A stretch of DNA of 64,000 nucleotides from Chitinophagaceae bacterium (GCA_024508725.1 JANINS010000003.1:496001-560000); one strand, 5' to 3'. Counted from the stretch's first letter, positions 16,402 to 26,709 are shown. Numbers and translations are program-made. The notes: generated from the letters alone by a model not told the origin.

Positions 16402-17376
16402 TTATTTACGTTTATCGTTTCCGTTGATGATACTCTTCATCGTTATTTCTAAACCCTGATTCAATGTAAATGCAGGCTTGAATCCTGTTTCATTGATGTG
16501 TACTGATGAAAACTGAGTGGTTGCACAGAATTTCTTGATGCGTACAGAACTGATCGAGTACTTTTTTCCGGTGAGCTTAGATAATAAATCAAAACCATAG
16601 CCACCAAGTAATCCAAGCCAGTACGGAACTCTTAAAGGAAGTATCTTTTTACCGAGTGCAACTTCAGCCTGTTGCACCAGTTCTCTAGTGGTAAGGTCGG
16701 GTTTATCTGCGTAATTAAACAAGTTGTAGCCTTTTAGATCATGTTGAATACAGTAAGTGATAAAAGCAGCCACATTCTCTACATAAGACATAGATTTCTT
16801 ATTGCCACCTCTTCCAATCATCAGGAATTTATCAATAGCAATTTGATGAAGAAGGTTGTACACATTACCAATGTTACCCGGACCAAAAACTACGGTAGGC
16901 CTTATGATCACAAGGCTACGTTCATTTGGCTTCTCATTATACCACTGTCTGAATATTTCTTCCGCCTGGAACTTGCTTCTGCCATAATGATTGAAAGGGT
17001 CAGTAGGGGAATGTTCAGTGGGGTTTACCTTGTTCAATCCGTAAACTGCTACAGTGCTGGTAAAAAGAATTTTCTTTATCCCTTTCTGCTCTGCGATATC
17101 AATCACATTTTTAGCTCCGTTAACGTTAACATCGTAATATAACGATGTGGGTGTTACGTTGTCGGCATGTTCTGCTGCCAAGAGTACCAGCCAGTCACAT
17201 GGCTGCAAGGATTCTGCAAGAGATTCTGGTTCTCGAATATCTGCAATTGAAGTAAAATTCGTGAAGTTCGCTGATTGATTTTTATCGATATTTTTAATAT
17301 CAAAGTCTTGGCTTAATAATTCTTTGATTAAATAGTATCCAATAAATCCTGAACCTCCAATAATACAAACCTTCAT
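16402..17376 (-). CDS. NAD-dependent epimerase/dehydratase (extended SDR)
   Basis: A 324-residue sugar-nucleotide modifying enzyme. It has [14 protein letters not shown] (NAD binding, residues 7-20), [19 protein letters not shown], and the YGRSK active-site motif near residue 135. The sequence [18 protein letters not shown] and the later hydrophobic [14 protein letters not shown] resemble 4-epimerases/4-reductases that act on UDP- or dTDP-hexoses in O-antigen loci. It stands between two glycosyltransferase genes and gmd/fcl. A role as the missing 4-ketoreductase (for example replacing RmlD) is possible but not shown. Confidence 0.8.
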   Translation of the reverse strand: MKVCIIGGSGFIGYYLIKELLSQDFDIKNIDKNQSANFTNFTSIADIREPESLAESLQPCDWLVLLAAEHADNVTPTSLYYDVNVNGAKNVIDIAEQKGIKKILFTSTVAVYGLNKVNPTEHSPTDPFNHYGRSKFQAEEIFRQWYNEKPNERSLVIIRPTVVFGPGNIGNVYNLLHQIAIDKFLMIGRGGNKKSMSYVENVAAFITYCIQHDLKGYNLFNYADKPDLTTRELVQQAEVALGKKILPLRVPYWLGLLGGYGFDLLSKLTGKKYSISSVRIKKFCATTQFSSVHINETGFKPAFTLNQGLEITMKSIINGNDKRK

Positions 17377-17424
17377 TAGAATAAATTTCTTAGCCTAAAA
17401 TCAAAGCGGCTAAAGCTACAGAGA

Positions 17425-18558
17425 TTATTTATCAGTTGTATATAAAGAATGGAAAGAATTAACCATGGCTTTGGGTGAGAATAATTTAGCTCTTTTTTCT
17501 GCATTCGCAGAATACAAATTATATAAATCTGAATTATTACAGATTTTCTCAATCGCTTCTTTTAATTCCTGAACATCAGCGGGTTTTACAGTAATGCCAG
17601 TTTCTCCGTTAAGACTAACCGAAGGAACTGCTGTTGGAAGATCTGTATTAATCACAGGCAACCCAAATTTCATTGCCTCTGCCTGAACAATTCCAAAGGC
17701 TTCGCTGGTTGTTGTAGACGGCAGTACGAAAATAGAGGAAGCTTTATATGCCTGAAGCAAAGAAGCATCATCTAAAGGGCCAGTCATAATAACACGATTC
17801 AGATCTTCAGACTGAATTCGATTCACAACATGTTCTTTCATCTCACCATCTCCAACAATGATTAGTTGTACATCAGGCACCAGCTTTACTGCGTCAAGTA
17901 AATAATCAATGCCCTTATAATAACTAAGTCTACCCACGAATAGCAGTGTCTTTTGATCTCTTTTTATTTTAAATCGACTTAAGAAAGGCTCAGGATCAAT
18001 TGTTTCAACAGATAAATCATTTGAAAAGTTATAAGCAAGCGGAACAACTACTACTTTGTGTTGATGTTTTCTAAGACATTCGAAAGAATTCGCATTTGAT
18101 TTGCCTGTAACTGTAATGGTGTCGGCCCTCTTCAACAAACGCTGCAAAAATAGATTATATATTGGCGCAAGTATCTTCCAACGTGTTTGGAGAGCATCAG
18201 CATGCACTGTTACTAGTACTTTTGTTTTCTTTCCAATTTTGGTAAAGTTCGCTGCAAGTTCACCTAGTGGATTAGGTGTGTGAAAGTGAATCACATCTGC
18301 ATTTTTAGACAACTCCCTAAACCTGCTGAGATAAAAAAAGGAAATAGGTGTACTGAATCGAAATGCAAAGCTTTTAACTTTAAAAATCTTTACCCCATTA
18401 TTTGTATAGACCTGCTCATCTGATCCAGTTAATTCATTTCCTACAAGCACAGTTACATCATCCCCAGCATCAGCAATTCCCTCGGCAATTTGCTTTACTA
18501 CTGTTTCAACGCCTCCGATCCATGGATCATAAAGCTTATTAATCAGCAATACTCTCAC
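17425..18558 (-). CDS. Glycosyltransferase, family 4
   Basis: A 377-residue GT-B enzyme starting at a GTG. N-terminal LINKLYDPWIGGVETVVKQIAEG is the standard acceptor-domain start, HFHTPNPLGELAANF follows, and the donor domain shows LLFVGRLSYYKGIDYLLDAV, IIVGDGEMKEHV, and SSIFVLPSTTTSEAFGIVQAEAMKFGLPVI with the E-x7-E pattern. It resembles mannosyltransferases of the PimB/WbdB type; donor and acceptor are unknown. Confidence 0.88.
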   Translation of the reverse strand: MRVLLINKLYDPWIGGVETVVKQIAEGIADAGDDVTVLVGNELTGSDEQVYTNNGVKIFKVKSFAFRFSTPISFFYLSRFRELSKNADVIHFHTPNPLGELAANFTKIGKKTKVLVTVHADALQTRWKILAPIYNLFLQRLLKRADTITVTGKSNANSFECLRKHQHKVVVVPLAYNFSNDLSVETIDPEPFLSRFKIKRDQKTLLFVGRLSYYKGIDYLLDAVKLVPDVQLIIVGDGEMKEHVVNRIQSEDLNRVIMTGPLDDASLLQAYKASSIFVLPSTTTSEAFGIVQAEAMKFGLPVINTDLPTAVPSVSLNGETGITVKPADVQELKEAIEKICNNSDLYNLYSANAEKRAKLFSPKAMVNSFHSLYTTDK

Positions 18559-18597
18559 ATCATATTTTTTTAATTGTTCTTGTCTTAGGTTGAAAGA

Positions 18598-19338
18598 TTA
18601 GGATAATCTTCTCTTTAAATAATGAGTTAACAGCTTTATCCTATATAAAATTTTATCAGAAATTGAATTATTACTCTTGTTAATAGCATTCGAAGCATTA
18701 CTACTGTGCATGCGGTATAAAAGTAAAGGCTCTTCAATAAAGCCAACCTTGAAGTATGATAGAGCCATTAATCCTATCCAAGTATCATGTCCAACCGCAT
18801 CATCAGGTATGGGCAATGATTTTTGTAAGACTTTGCTTTTGAAAGCCATGCAACATCCGTGAAATGAGCTTTTAAAAAAAGTTCTAAATAAACTTGAGCT
18901 GGGATGCATTAATGAAAAGTAAGAAGCTTTCAAGATATCTAAAGTCTCGTTCACCACAGTACAATTACAAACTACCAGGTCTGCAGAGTTCAATTCTGCA
19001 ACCATCTTGTTAACCCTGCCCTGTAGCCATAAATCGTCCTGGTCACTTAAAAAAATAATATCTCCATTAGCATTAGAGAGCGCATTGTTAATATTTCTGT
19101 TTACCAGATAAATCTTTTGATAATAACTTTTAAACTGCTTATTGCGTTTTGTCTGGTTAGTTAGGACATGTATTCTGGAATCATTCAATTCACGTATAAG
19201 CTCAAGCGTTTTATCGGTAGAATGATCATCAGATACAATTATTTCATCAGTCTCTTTTAATTGAGGTAATATTGAAAGCAGTTGTTCAATTATGTATTTT
19301 TCCCCGTTATAGGTAGGTATACAAACTGAAATTTTCAT
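18598..19338 (-). CDS. Glycosyltransferase, family 2
   Basis: A 246-residue GT-A enzyme. It begins MKISVCIPTYNGEKYIIEQL; IIVSDDHSTDKTLELI and FLSDQDDLWLQGRV (DxD-type metal site) are typical, followed by HGCCMAFKS and VGHDTWIGL (the ED-like catalytic block). It resembles rhamnosyl/galactosyl GT2 enzymes of O-antigen loci. Start overlaps the neighbouring GT2 stop by one base. Confidence 0.88.
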   Translation of the reverse strand: MKISVCIPTYNGEKYIIEQLLSILPQLKETDEIIVSDDHSTDKTLELIRELNDSRIHVLTNQTKRNKQFKSYYQKIYLVNRNINNALSNANGDIIFLSDQDDLWLQGRVNKMVAELNSADLVVCNCTVVNETLDILKASYFSLMHPSSSLFRTFFKSSFHGCCMAFKSKVLQKSLPIPDDAVGHDTWIGLMALSYFKVGFIEEPLLLYRMHSSNASNAINKSNNSISDKILYRIKLLTHYLKRRLS

Positions 19339-20189
19339 TAATGTAAATAATTTTTATAAAAAATCTTAAAGAAGCGCCAGTTGCCGGTTCTTCTTACTAA
19401 TATTAAAGACCTTAAAAACGTAATTAAAAAATAAACAATACTATCACCAGCTCCAGTTTTCTGACAATTCTTGGCTCCATCGCAGTACAACGAGAATCTT
19501 CTCATTAGTTTATCAGTGTCGCTTTCATCATTAGAAAAATCCTGTATACATACAGCATCAATAAGAAAAAAATATTGATTAAAAACCCTAAATCTTTCTA
19601 TAAACTGAAAGTCACTGAAATCTATTCTGACTTTTTCATTATACCCTCCGCACTTTTTAAATTGATCCACAAAAACCAGTAAACCGCTATTGATAGGCGA
19701 GAATTTTTTCAGAGGTAAGGGTTTGTTTGCTGAAATATGCTTTAAAGTAAAACCTCTATGGAAACGATATCGGCAAGGCGAAATAACTTCTCCCGTTCTT
19801 GTTTTTAGTATGGGGGCGAACATGTATATATCCGGATGTTGATTAATCGCTCTTTCATACTTTATCAGAATATCTTTTGGGAGATTTGTATCCTGATCCA
19901 GAAAAAGCAAAAGCTTATATCCCTTTTCCTCTGCATAATTGGCAGCCTTGTTATAAGCCCGGCTGATTCCAGGATTTGAAGGATCATGATAATAATTCAG
20001 ATTAATAAACTCATTGCTTTCTATAGCATCTATCCCTTTAACCGGACAACTACTATTATCGTGTATATATAAATTAAGCGGATTATCTTTTGAAGCGGTT
20101 TGAATAATATATTGTATGGCTATACTATCCTCGATAGGGCTGTTGTACAACACAACTACTATTAATAAGTCTCTTGTAAATTGCTCCAC
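19338..20189 (-). CDS. Glycosyltransferase, family 2 (rhamnosyltransferase-like)
   Basis: A 283-residue protein, probably starting at a GTG. LLIVVVLYNSPIEDS and LFLDQDTNLPKD (Q-D-x-D, as in RfbF/WbbL-type rhamnosyltransferases) are visible, with NSGLLVFVDQFKKCGGYNEKVRIDFSDFQF as the catalytic region; a hydrophobic stretch lies near residues 255-270. The likeness to rhamnosyltransferases is only by motif pattern. It is encoded between a polymerase-like gene and another GT2. Confidence 0.82.
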   Translation of the reverse strand: MEQFTRDLLIVVVLYNSPIEDSIAIQYIIQTASKDNPLNLYIHDNSSCPVKGIDAIESNEFINLNYYHDPSNPGISRAYNKAANYAEEKGYKLLLFLDQDTNLPKDILIKYERAINQHPDIYMFAPILKTRTGEVISPCRYRFHRGFTLKHISANKPLPLKKFSPINSGLLVFVDQFKKCGGYNEKVRIDFSDFQFIERFRVFNQYFFLIDAVCIQDFSNDESDTDKLMRRFSLYCDGAKNCQKTGAGDSIVYFLITFLRSLILVRRTGNWRFFKIFYKNYLH

Positions 20190-21227
20190 TTAAAAATAAG
20201 GTTGTAGAAGTTTATTATAGTGAAGATTGAGCATCAACACTGCTAACGCATAGCAACAAAGAAGAAAATATGTCAAACGCTTTTCCTTGAAAACATAAAT
20301 CAGGAACGGCAATAAAACGATTTCTACAACACCTACCAATTCGCCTAATCTAAATGCTAATTCTGGCACTGTAGAAAATAAAGGCATAGCACATACAGAA
20401 AACGCATATAATTTTATTAAAATGAAAATATGAGGCGAACTTGATTTCAGACGGTGAGAAAGTAATACCACTAAACAGGCAAAGAAAACCCGTGATACTT
20501 GTAGTACATTTAGAACATTAGTTCGTATTGCCTCACCACTAGTACTTATGCGTTCAATAATATCAAGCTTATCTTGCGTATATGCAAAAGGGAGGCGGGA
20601 AACTAGCGACAATATATCAAAGTGAAGTAAATGAATAACATAAGAAAGAGGAATAAGTCCTAAAAAAACATACTTGTTTAAACGATCTTGATTCAGAAAA
20701 TAAAATGGCAAAGCAACAAGAGCCGACAAATGAAAAAAACTGGCCAACAGAATGTAAGCGAAATATTTAATGAATTTTTTTTCAGCGATATTAGGAACTG
20801 CAATTAAAAAAAAACCTGTGGCTACACCAGCTCTAATCTGAGTCATCTCATGTAAAAGAAAAAAATTTGATATATACAGCAATAGAGATAACATAATGAA
20901 CGGAGATAACCTACGTATCCCTTCCACTTTTGCACAAACTCCCAAAATCGCATAAATAAGAAAAAGTAACTCTATCTTATTTACGGTAAACAAAACAAGC
21001 CAGCTTATTAATACGAAAGATGGTTCCATTAATACAGGATATCCATCTGATACGTATTGATAACTTAAAACATATACTTCATAATCATGACCTATACTAC
21101 CTCTGAATGCAGCTATAATGATTAATAAGATACTGGAAGCAATTAAAAATGATTTTCCATAAACACTTTGAAACCGGAATAATCCACCCAAACTAACAAT
21201 AGCAAACACTAAATAATAAAACCACAT
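20190..21227 (-). CDS. EpsG/Wzy-like polysaccharide polymerase
   Basis: A 345-residue inner-membrane protein with about ten hydrophobic segments spread over the whole length. The early motif AAFRGSIGHDYEVYVLSYQY fits the EpsG family, which polymerises repeat units on the periplasmic side. No soluble domain is present. Position next to glycosyltransferases and wzx supports the polymerase role. A second, unrelated-looking candidate polymerase lies at 41192-42556. Confidence 0.75.
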   Translation of the reverse strand: MWFYYLVFAIVSLGGLFRFQSVYGKSFLIASSILLIIIAAFRGSIGHDYEVYVLSYQYVSDGYPVLMEPSFVLISWLVLFTVNKIELLFLIYAILGVCAKVEGIRRLSPFIMLSLLLYISNFFLLHEMTQIRAGVATGFFLIAVPNIAEKKFIKYFAYILLASFFHLSALVALPFYFLNQDRLNKYVFLGLIPLSYVIHLLHFDILSLVSRLPFAYTQDKLDIIERISTSGEAIRTNVLNVLQVSRVFFACLVVLLSHRLKSSSPHIFILIKLYAFSVCAMPLFSTVPELAFRLGELVGVVEIVLLPFLIYVFKEKRLTYFLLCCYALAVLMLNLHYNKLLQPYF

Positions 21228-22309
21228 TAGCTTAGGCGTTGAAAAATTTCAAGCATTTTAGTTGATTGCTTTCTCCATGCAAATTGCTGTACATCTTTAT
21301 GAGCTTGTTCTGCTTTCGCTAAAGCCATTTGCGGATCTTTTAAAAGATTAATTATTGCAGTTGCTATTGCTTCAGCATTATTAACCGGTACAATCACAGC
21401 ATTGGAATCGTTCGCAGGGTAATAGCCAGTAGTTATTACATTAGTACCACACGCCATTGCTTCGATAACGGGATAATGTATAGCTCCTAACTCCAATGTT
21501 CCTGCAGCAATCAATATATCAAGGCTCCGATAGTAAGCCGCTAGTTCTGTATCATTTGAAGGTCTTTCAAACCTTATATCGTTATCATTATCAAAATATT
21601 CTTGTCCAAATGCAATTTTCATATTGATTTCAAGCCCATTTTTTTTCAGTATCTGATAAGCATCAATAGCAATTGCAGTCCCTTTAAAAGGTTCCTTTCT
21701 ACCAATACATCCTATTGTTAGTGTATGAGTTCCAACAGAAGTATTTTTTTTAAAAAAAATCGATAAATCAATACCGGGAAATACAAATTCCTGAGCATTA
21801 ATATTGGGTGATCTAGTGATGACCGGCGAATTAACTATTTGATATAAACTTAGCTTATACGATCTTATTGAGAGTTGACGTAAAGCAAAACTGTACCACT
21901 CATTTGAAGCAGCGTATTGTAGTGGTTCATATGATTGGATGTAGTAGCATTTATGTGCATCTATTTTTGCCCAGGACACCGGAAAGGCTGTCAATGACTG
22001 ATTTGCTAAAACAATATCATAGTCAAAGCCTACTTTTTCAATACCTTTTTTCAGATCGATAAACCTTGTAACAAAAGCCATTGCTTTTTTAAGCCACGTC
22101 TTTTTCAATACTTTAGTATTCTCGGGCACCAATTTGCCTTTCTTTACCCATAGTATTTCAGCCTTTGTTGGATAATGAGGATATATGCTGTCTGCTACAG
22201 ATATAAAACTGACTTTACAGCCCATATCAACCCATTCACTTGCCATTTTGGATAGCACACGATAACCTCCTTGCTTTCCAAAACCTAAAACCGGTATCAA
22301 TATATTCAT
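21227..22309 (-). CDS. Glycosyltransferase, family 4
   Basis: A 360-residue GT-B protein with N-terminal PVLGFGKQGGYRVLSKMASEW, the middle CYYIQSYEPLQYAASNEWY, and a donor domain with TIGCIGRKEPFKGTAIAIDA, RSLDILIAAGTLELGAIHYPVIEAMACGTNVI. It resembles WsaF-like or rhamnan glycosyltransferases because of YYIQSYEP followed by the FPGIDLSIF loop. It overlaps the wzx stop as ATGA, so the pair is likely coupled. Confidence 0.82.
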   Translation of the reverse strand: MNILIPVLGFGKQGGYRVLSKMASEWVDMGCKVSFISVADSIYPHYPTKAEILWVKKGKLVPENTKVLKKTWLKKAMAFVTRFIDLKKGIEKVGFDYDIVLANQSLTAFPVSWAKIDAHKCYYIQSYEPLQYAASNEWYSFALRQLSIRSYKLSLYQIVNSPVITRSPNINAQEFVFPGIDLSIFFKKNTSVGTHTLTIGCIGRKEPFKGTAIAIDAYQILKKNGLEINMKIAFGQEYFDNDNDIRFERPSNDTELAAYYRSLDILIAAGTLELGAIHYPVIEAMACGTNVITTGYYPANDSNAVIVPVNNAEAIATAIINLLKDPQMALAKAEQAHKDVQQFAWRKQSTKMLEIFQRLS

Positions 22310-23586
22310 CGCTTGAATACGATTTTTCGAAACAGCACCACCATCACAAATAAGTATAGCAGGTAGTTTAGTGCATAAGCTTTCACAACTCCGCTAGCTC
22401 CTTTTTCTGCCCCCAGCCACATGGCAAAAAGTACATAACTCAAAGAGAAAAAAATCTCTGTAACAATAAAGGTTCGCGTCATTGATTTGGCAATCATAAT
22501 AAAAGCCAGTAAAAAGCTGGAAATTTTTAATGTATCACCAACAAGCTGATATATTATGAAAGATTCGATTTCTCTGAATTCCACTGAAAAAAGCAATGGA
22601 ATTATGAAAGATCGTAATAAGTATATAGCCGCCGCAGAACCAATAGCCAATGGCAAAAATATCCTGCTGGCCTGAGCAATTTCTTTTCGCAGCGAGGTTT
22701 CATTAGACGTTATGGAAAGTTGTGGCAAATAGTAAACTGAAAACACAGTTGTAAAAACGAGGAGATATGCATTGGAAAGCCTGTTACAGGCTTCCCATAT
22801 CCCTGCTTCACCAACTGAAAATTTTTTTAAGAGAAAGCCTCTGATCATCAATTGAGCCACTGGAACAGTAAATGCAGTTACCAATGTCATCAGGCTATAC
22901 CTTGAATATTTTTTTAAAATGGTCCCTTCTAATTTTATCTTCAAGTGTACAAATCGCATCCATACCTGCTTCCTAACAATCAATAAAGTAGATAACAAAA
23001 CCGCAGATTGGAATGTAACTATGGCAACGAGTGCCCCTTTCAATTCCCAAAAAAACACGAGCGCTAAACTAAAAACCAGTCCTATAATGCTTTCTGCTAT
23101 ATTGGCGAAAACATAACTCCGGTAATTTTGAAAACCATTTACTATAGCCAGTATAAGATTGTTTATAGAATAAAGTATTATAGAAACGCCAAGAAAAATA
23201 AATACATAGCCCAAACTACTATCGTGTAATATCAATTTGGCTACATAGCTATTTAGTACAATAACACTAATTCCACATATCGCAGAAGTAATGGTCACTA
23301 TAAAAAAAGCTGTTTGGATATACTTACCCAGAGCTTTTTCATCCCGATTTTCAGCAACATATTTTGTTACTCCATTAAGCACACCTGCACTACCAATTGC
23401 AAACATTATGGTTGAAAAATTCATTATCTGCCCCATCAATGCAATTCCTTCTCGTCCAATCATCGTTGCAATCGCTTTAAGCAGGATGAAACCTGAAAGC
23501 ATTTTGACAACCGTTGACAAAAAGGTTAATGAAAGAACTTTAAAAACAAATGAGTTCTTCAAACGTATGATTAAGCTATCTATCAC
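22306..23586 (-). CDS. O-antigen flippase, Wzx type
   Basis: A multi-spanning protein of about 426 residues with 12 or so hydrophobic helices, of the polysaccharide-transporter (MOP) superfamily. The N-terminal LLKAIATMIGREGIALMGQ is typical of Wzx/WzxE translocases that flip undecaprenyl-linked repeat units. It is the only flippase seen in the window. The chosen start is a GTG that overlaps the upstream aminotransferase stop as TAGTG; a GTG four codons earlier is also possible. Confidence 0.85.
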   Translation of the reverse strand: MIDSLIIRLKNSFVFKVLSLTFLSTVVKMLSGFILLKAIATMIGREGIALMGQIMNFSTIMFAIGSAGVLNGVTKYVAENRDEKALGKYIQTAFFIVTITSAICGISVIVLNSYVAKLILHDSSLGYVFIFLGVSIILYSINNLILAIVNGFQNYRSYVFANIAESIIGLVFSLALVFFWELKGALVAIVTFQSAVLLSTLLIVRKQVWMRFVHLKIKLEGTILKKYSRYSLMTLVTAFTVPVAQLMIRGFLLKKFSVGEAGIWEACNRLSNAYLLVFTTVFSVYYLPQLSITSNETSLRKEIAQASRIFLPLAIGSAAAIYLLRSFIIPLLFSVEFREIESFIIYQLVGDTLKISSFLLAFIMIAKSMTRTFIVTEIFFSLSYVLFAMWLGAEKGASGVVKAYALNYLLYLFVMVVLFRKIVFKR

Positions 23587-24704
23587 TACTCCACCCACTC
23601 GTTTACAACTTCAATAACCCTGTTTACTTCTGCATTAGTCATTACAGGACTAATAGGTAAACTGATCACTTCCTGGTGCAATAATTCTGTAATTGGCAAT
23701 GAAAGATGACTTAGTTCGTGATAAGCAGGTTGTTGGTGAGGAGGTACAGGATAGTGAATTACATATTGAATTCCATTATCTTTTAAATATTGTTCAAAAG
23801 ACGTTCGGTTTGCAACCCGCAACACATAAACATGCCATACATGGGCTCCGGCTTTAGATTCGTGCGGAAGATGTAGCCGTGTATTTTTAATTGCAGCGCT
23901 ATACATGCCTGCAATCTCTCTACGGCGCTCGTTTTCTTTATCCAGGTATTTTAACTTCACCTGTAATAAAGCCGCCTGAACTTCATCAAGCCTGCTATTC
24001 ATCCCTTTATAGTCGTTATGATATTTTTTTTTGGATCCGTAGTTTCTTAACCCACTCACTACTTCATGAAGTAAAGGATCATTAGTTGTGATGGAACCTG
24101 CATCTCCTAATGCCCCCAGATTCTTTCCAGGATAAAAACTATGTGCTCCTGCGTGGCCTAAGTTTCCTGCGATCTTTCCATCAGTCGCCACTGCACCTTG
24201 AGATTGTGCACAGTCTTCAATTACCTTTAATTTATAACGCTCTGCGATCTTATTGATGGCAATCATATCACACAATTGTCCATATAAATGAACAGGCATG
24301 ATCGCTTTAGTCTTGTTACTGATTTTCTCTTCTATTTTAGTTACATCAATATTAAAAGTGTTTATATCAGGTTCTACTAAAACAGGCATTAAACCATTAG
24401 CAGAAATTGACAATATCGTTGCGATGTAAGTATTGGCAGGTACAATAACTTCATCCCCATCATTAAAGTATCCCAGTTCTTTGTAAGCACGAACAATTAT
24501 CGTCAGTGCATCCAGGCCATTGGCTACCCCTATACAATATTTCGTTCCACAATATGCTGCATATGAATCTTCAAATTTTTTCACAGCTTCGCCTAAAATA
24601 TACCAGCCAGAGTCAACCACTCTTTCAAAAGCAGTTAGTAATTCGTTTCTGTGCTGAGCATTTATTTTTTGCAGATCGAGGAACTTAATCTCTTGTTGTT
24701 CCAT
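23586..24704 (-). CDS. DegT-family sugar aminotransferase, FdtB-like
   Basis: PLP enzyme that aminates a keto-sugar nucleotide, 372 residues from the ATG at 24704. Family marks are [57 protein letters not shown], and [16 protein letters not shown], where the lysine binds PLP. The N-terminal pattern and the adjacent pair of FdtA-like genes make dTDP-3-keto-6-deoxyhexose the probable substrate, giving dTDP-3-amino-3,6-dideoxyhexose. An in-frame extension to 24749 exists, but MEQQEIKF is the better start. Confidence 0.88.
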   Translation of the reverse strand: MEQQEIKFLDLQKINAQHRNELLTAFERVVDSGWYILGEAVKKFEDSYAAYCGTKYCIGVANGLDALTIIVRAYKELGYFNDGDEVIVPANTYIATILSISANGLMPVLVEPDINTFNIDVTKIEEKISNKTKAIMPVHLYGQLCDMIAINKIAERYKLKVIEDCAQSQGAVATDGKIAGNLGHAGAHSFYPGKNLGALGDAGSITTNDPLLHEVVSGLRNYGSKKKYHNDYKGMNSRLDEVQAALLQVKLKYLDKENERRREIAGMYSAAIKNTRLHLPHESKAGAHVWHVYVLRVANRTSFEQYLKDNGIQYVIHYPVPPHQQPAYHELSHLSLPITELLHQEVISLPISPVMTNAEVNRVIEVVNEWVE

Positions 24705-24824
24705 ATTCTTCATCCCATCTGGGTTTTGTAAGGATTTAATGCTAAACATATACTTTACACTGTTCCTGCCTTTTGCAGGGATGTTTCAAATTGGTCTTAC
24801 AATTTGCTGGCAAAGCAGCTCAGG

Positions 24825-25253
24825 TTAATTTATATCAGGGAGCGATTTATTTCGGAGATCAATAAATTCATTATAATCTCTTATATAATCATTGGCATCG
24901 TATTGATGGGATGCAAACACGAGACATATAGATCCTGAAGAAAAGTTTATCTCGCTTGCCCAAATTCCAGGCGGTATGTGCAAACCTAAATAAGGACGGT
25001 TCAATTGAATCAGCCGTTTCACTTTTCCATCGTCCAACAATACCTCAAAGCTCCCGCTTGCGGCAATTAAAAATTGGTGACACTGCTTATGAGCATGCGC
25101 ACCTCTCGATTCTCCTCCGGGTATATCATATAAATAAAAAATCCTTTGTATGTCAAAAGGGACTTGGATGCTGTTCTCAACAATGGTAATGTTGCCTGCA
25201 CGGTTTTTTATCTTACCCAATTCAATCAATGAACAATCAAATACTGATACCAT
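24825..25253 (-). CDS. FdtA/QdtA-like sugar 3,4-ketoisomerase (second copy)
   Basis: Cupin-fold protein of 142 residues that moves the keto group of dTDP-4-keto-6-deoxyglucose from C4 to C3. Features are IVENSIQVPFDIQRIFYLYDIPGGESRGAHAHK (with the conserved HAH pair), QFLIAASGSFEVLLDDG, PYLGLHIPPGIWASE and VFASHQYDANDYIRDYNEF. It overlaps the preceding ketoisomerase gene by 17 bases. Unlike its tandem partner, it keeps HAHKQCHQ, the usual FdtA pattern with active-site histidines. Confidence 0.88.
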   Translation of the reverse strand: MVSVFDCSLIELGKIKNRAGNITIVENSIQVPFDIQRIFYLYDIPGGESRGAHAHKQCHQFLIAASGSFEVLLDDGKVKRLIQLNRPYLGLHIPPGIWASEINFSSGSICLVFASHQYDANDYIRDYNEFIDLRNKSLPDIN

Positions 25254-25656
25254 TGCTTTCTCGTGCTTTTAAATAGGCATTAAAGTCTCGTATATAATCA
25301 CGCTCATTATAAGTTGTACTTGCAAGTATTAGTGCGAGAGAATTTGTGGAGAAATTTTCGAGTGATCTCCAAACCAGGTGCGGAATATACAATGCATCAT
25401 AAGATCGGTTTAATACATATCGTTTTTCGCCGTCACCTTCATTTATCACCACATCGAAGCTGCCTGATAAGGCTATTACTACTTCATCAAGCTCCATATA
25501 AGCATGGCCTCCCCGCTTTTCTCCTCCTGGCACGTCATATATCCAATAAGCTCGCTTTACTTCAAAAGGCAACTGGCTTCCATTCTCCAAAAAAGATAAG
25601 TTGCCCCTTTCATCCACAATTTTTGGCAGTTGTATTTTCTTAATTCTTTGTATCAT
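25237..25656 (-). CDS. FdtA/QdtA-like sugar 3,4-ketoisomerase (first copy)
   Basis: A 139-residue cupin closely related to the next gene. It has SFLENGSQLPFEVKRAYWIYDVPGGEKRGGHAYMELDEVV, VIALSGSFDVVINEGDG, YDALYIPHLVWRSLENFS and YNERDYIRDFNAYLK. The second histidine of the HAH motif is tyrosine here (GGHAYMELDE), a visible difference from typical FdtA. It could make the other C4 epimer or be a partner subunit. Located directly after the Wzz gene in the genome. Confidence 0.85.
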   Translation of the reverse strand: MIQRIKKIQLPKIVDERGNLSFLENGSQLPFEVKRAYWIYDVPGGEKRGGHAYMELDEVVIALSGSFDVVINEGDGEKRYVLNRSYDALYIPHLVWRSLENFSTNSLALILASTTYNERDYIRDFNAYLKARESNGISI

Positions 25657-25671
25657 TAGTAAAAAAACATA

Positions 25672-26706
25672 CTATAAATTCCGAACCTTGTATTTTTTAT
25701 ATTCATTGATCACTATAAGTAAAATGCTGCAGAGGATCGCACCTATAAATGCAAAAGAAATACCCGTAAATAATCGCCCGGGCTTTTTCTTTGGCAAAGG
25801 AAATTCGGGAGTGTCTATAATTTGAATCAGAGGTGTTTCTTTTCTCAATGCCAGCTTAGACAATTCAAGATTTTTCAAAAGCTCCCCATATAAGGTGCCG
25901 TTAACCTGAACATCTACTTGCCTTCGTTGTGAAGGAGTTTTTAAAGCTTGTCTTGTGGGATTTATATTAAGATCGTTAATTGCCGCCACATCAGAGATGC
26001 TACCAAACAACATAGCTCTTACTGAATCTGTCTGTCGCTGTAGTATCTCAACATTTTGCTTTGCCTTCCTGCTTTTATAATCGGTGTAGAACTGGATAGC
26101 ATTTGCTGCGAGCAGGTCAACAAAACGCTTACAAAACCACTCATTACCTCCCGACATTCTTATTATAATAATACTCAGTTTTTTATCCTTTCTAAAAACA
26201 TCCAGTTCCTTTTTTGCAATACCCTCACATACCGCATTTAAAACGCTATCGGTTTGCCTGTCGTTGCCAATCCTATCCGGGGTAAAAACAATACCCTTTT
26301 CCCTGAGTTTATCAATCCCTTCAATAAGATACTCTTCTATCATCAGGTTGCTACCTTTACCTGAAGCACTTAAAAGCGTTTTTTTTATCAGTGTTCTGCT
26401 TTTGAGTAACTCCGCAAGATTATCACCTTCAAAAATATTATTACTACCACCACCAAGATCAAAACCAAACTGAGCTGCAATGCCGGCATAAGCACTAAGT
26501 TTCCCTCCACTTTCTGTCTCTGCGGTAAAGCTCATTTCTGCTGTATAAACGGGCTTCTTAAACCAGGCATACAATATGCCTAGCAATCCAACCACAAAAG
26601 CTACAAGCAAAATGATAAGCCATTTGCTAAATAGGAAGCGAACAGCATGAACTCCCTTATTTATAAAGTCGACAATTGAAATCTCTCGTTCTGCGTTTTG
26701 CTCCAT
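25672..26706 (-). CDS. Polysaccharide chain-length regulator (Wzz/GumC-like)
   Basis: A 344-residue inner-membrane protein with two helices, at about residues 28-48 and 314-336, flanking a periplasmic domain with coiled-coil potential in the middle (KAKQNVEILQRQTD). VYTAEMSFTAET after the first helix and PLIQIIDTPEFPLPKKKPG before the second are standard Wzz marks. No tyrosine kinase domain is attached, and no separate Wzc kinase is found in the window. It controls chain length and bridges to the Wza-like exporter encoded just beside it. Confidence 0.88.
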   Translation of the reverse strand: MEQNAEREISIVDFINKGVHAVRFLFSKWLIILLVAFVVGLLGILYAWFKKPVYTAEMSFTAETESGGKLSAYAGIAAQFGFDLGGGSNNIFEGDNLAELLKSRTLIKKTLLSASGKGSNLMIEEYLIEGIDKLREKGIVFTPDRIGNDRQTDSVLNAVCEGIAKKELDVFRKDKKLSIIIIRMSGGNEWFCKRFVDLLAANAIQFYTDYKSRKAKQNVEILQRQTDSVRAMLFGSISDVAAINDLNINPTRQALKTPSQRRQVDVQVNGTLYGELLKNLELSKLALRKETPLIQIIDTPEFPLPKKKPGRLFTGISFAFIGAILCSILLIVINEYKKYKVRNL

Positions 26707-26709
26707 AAA

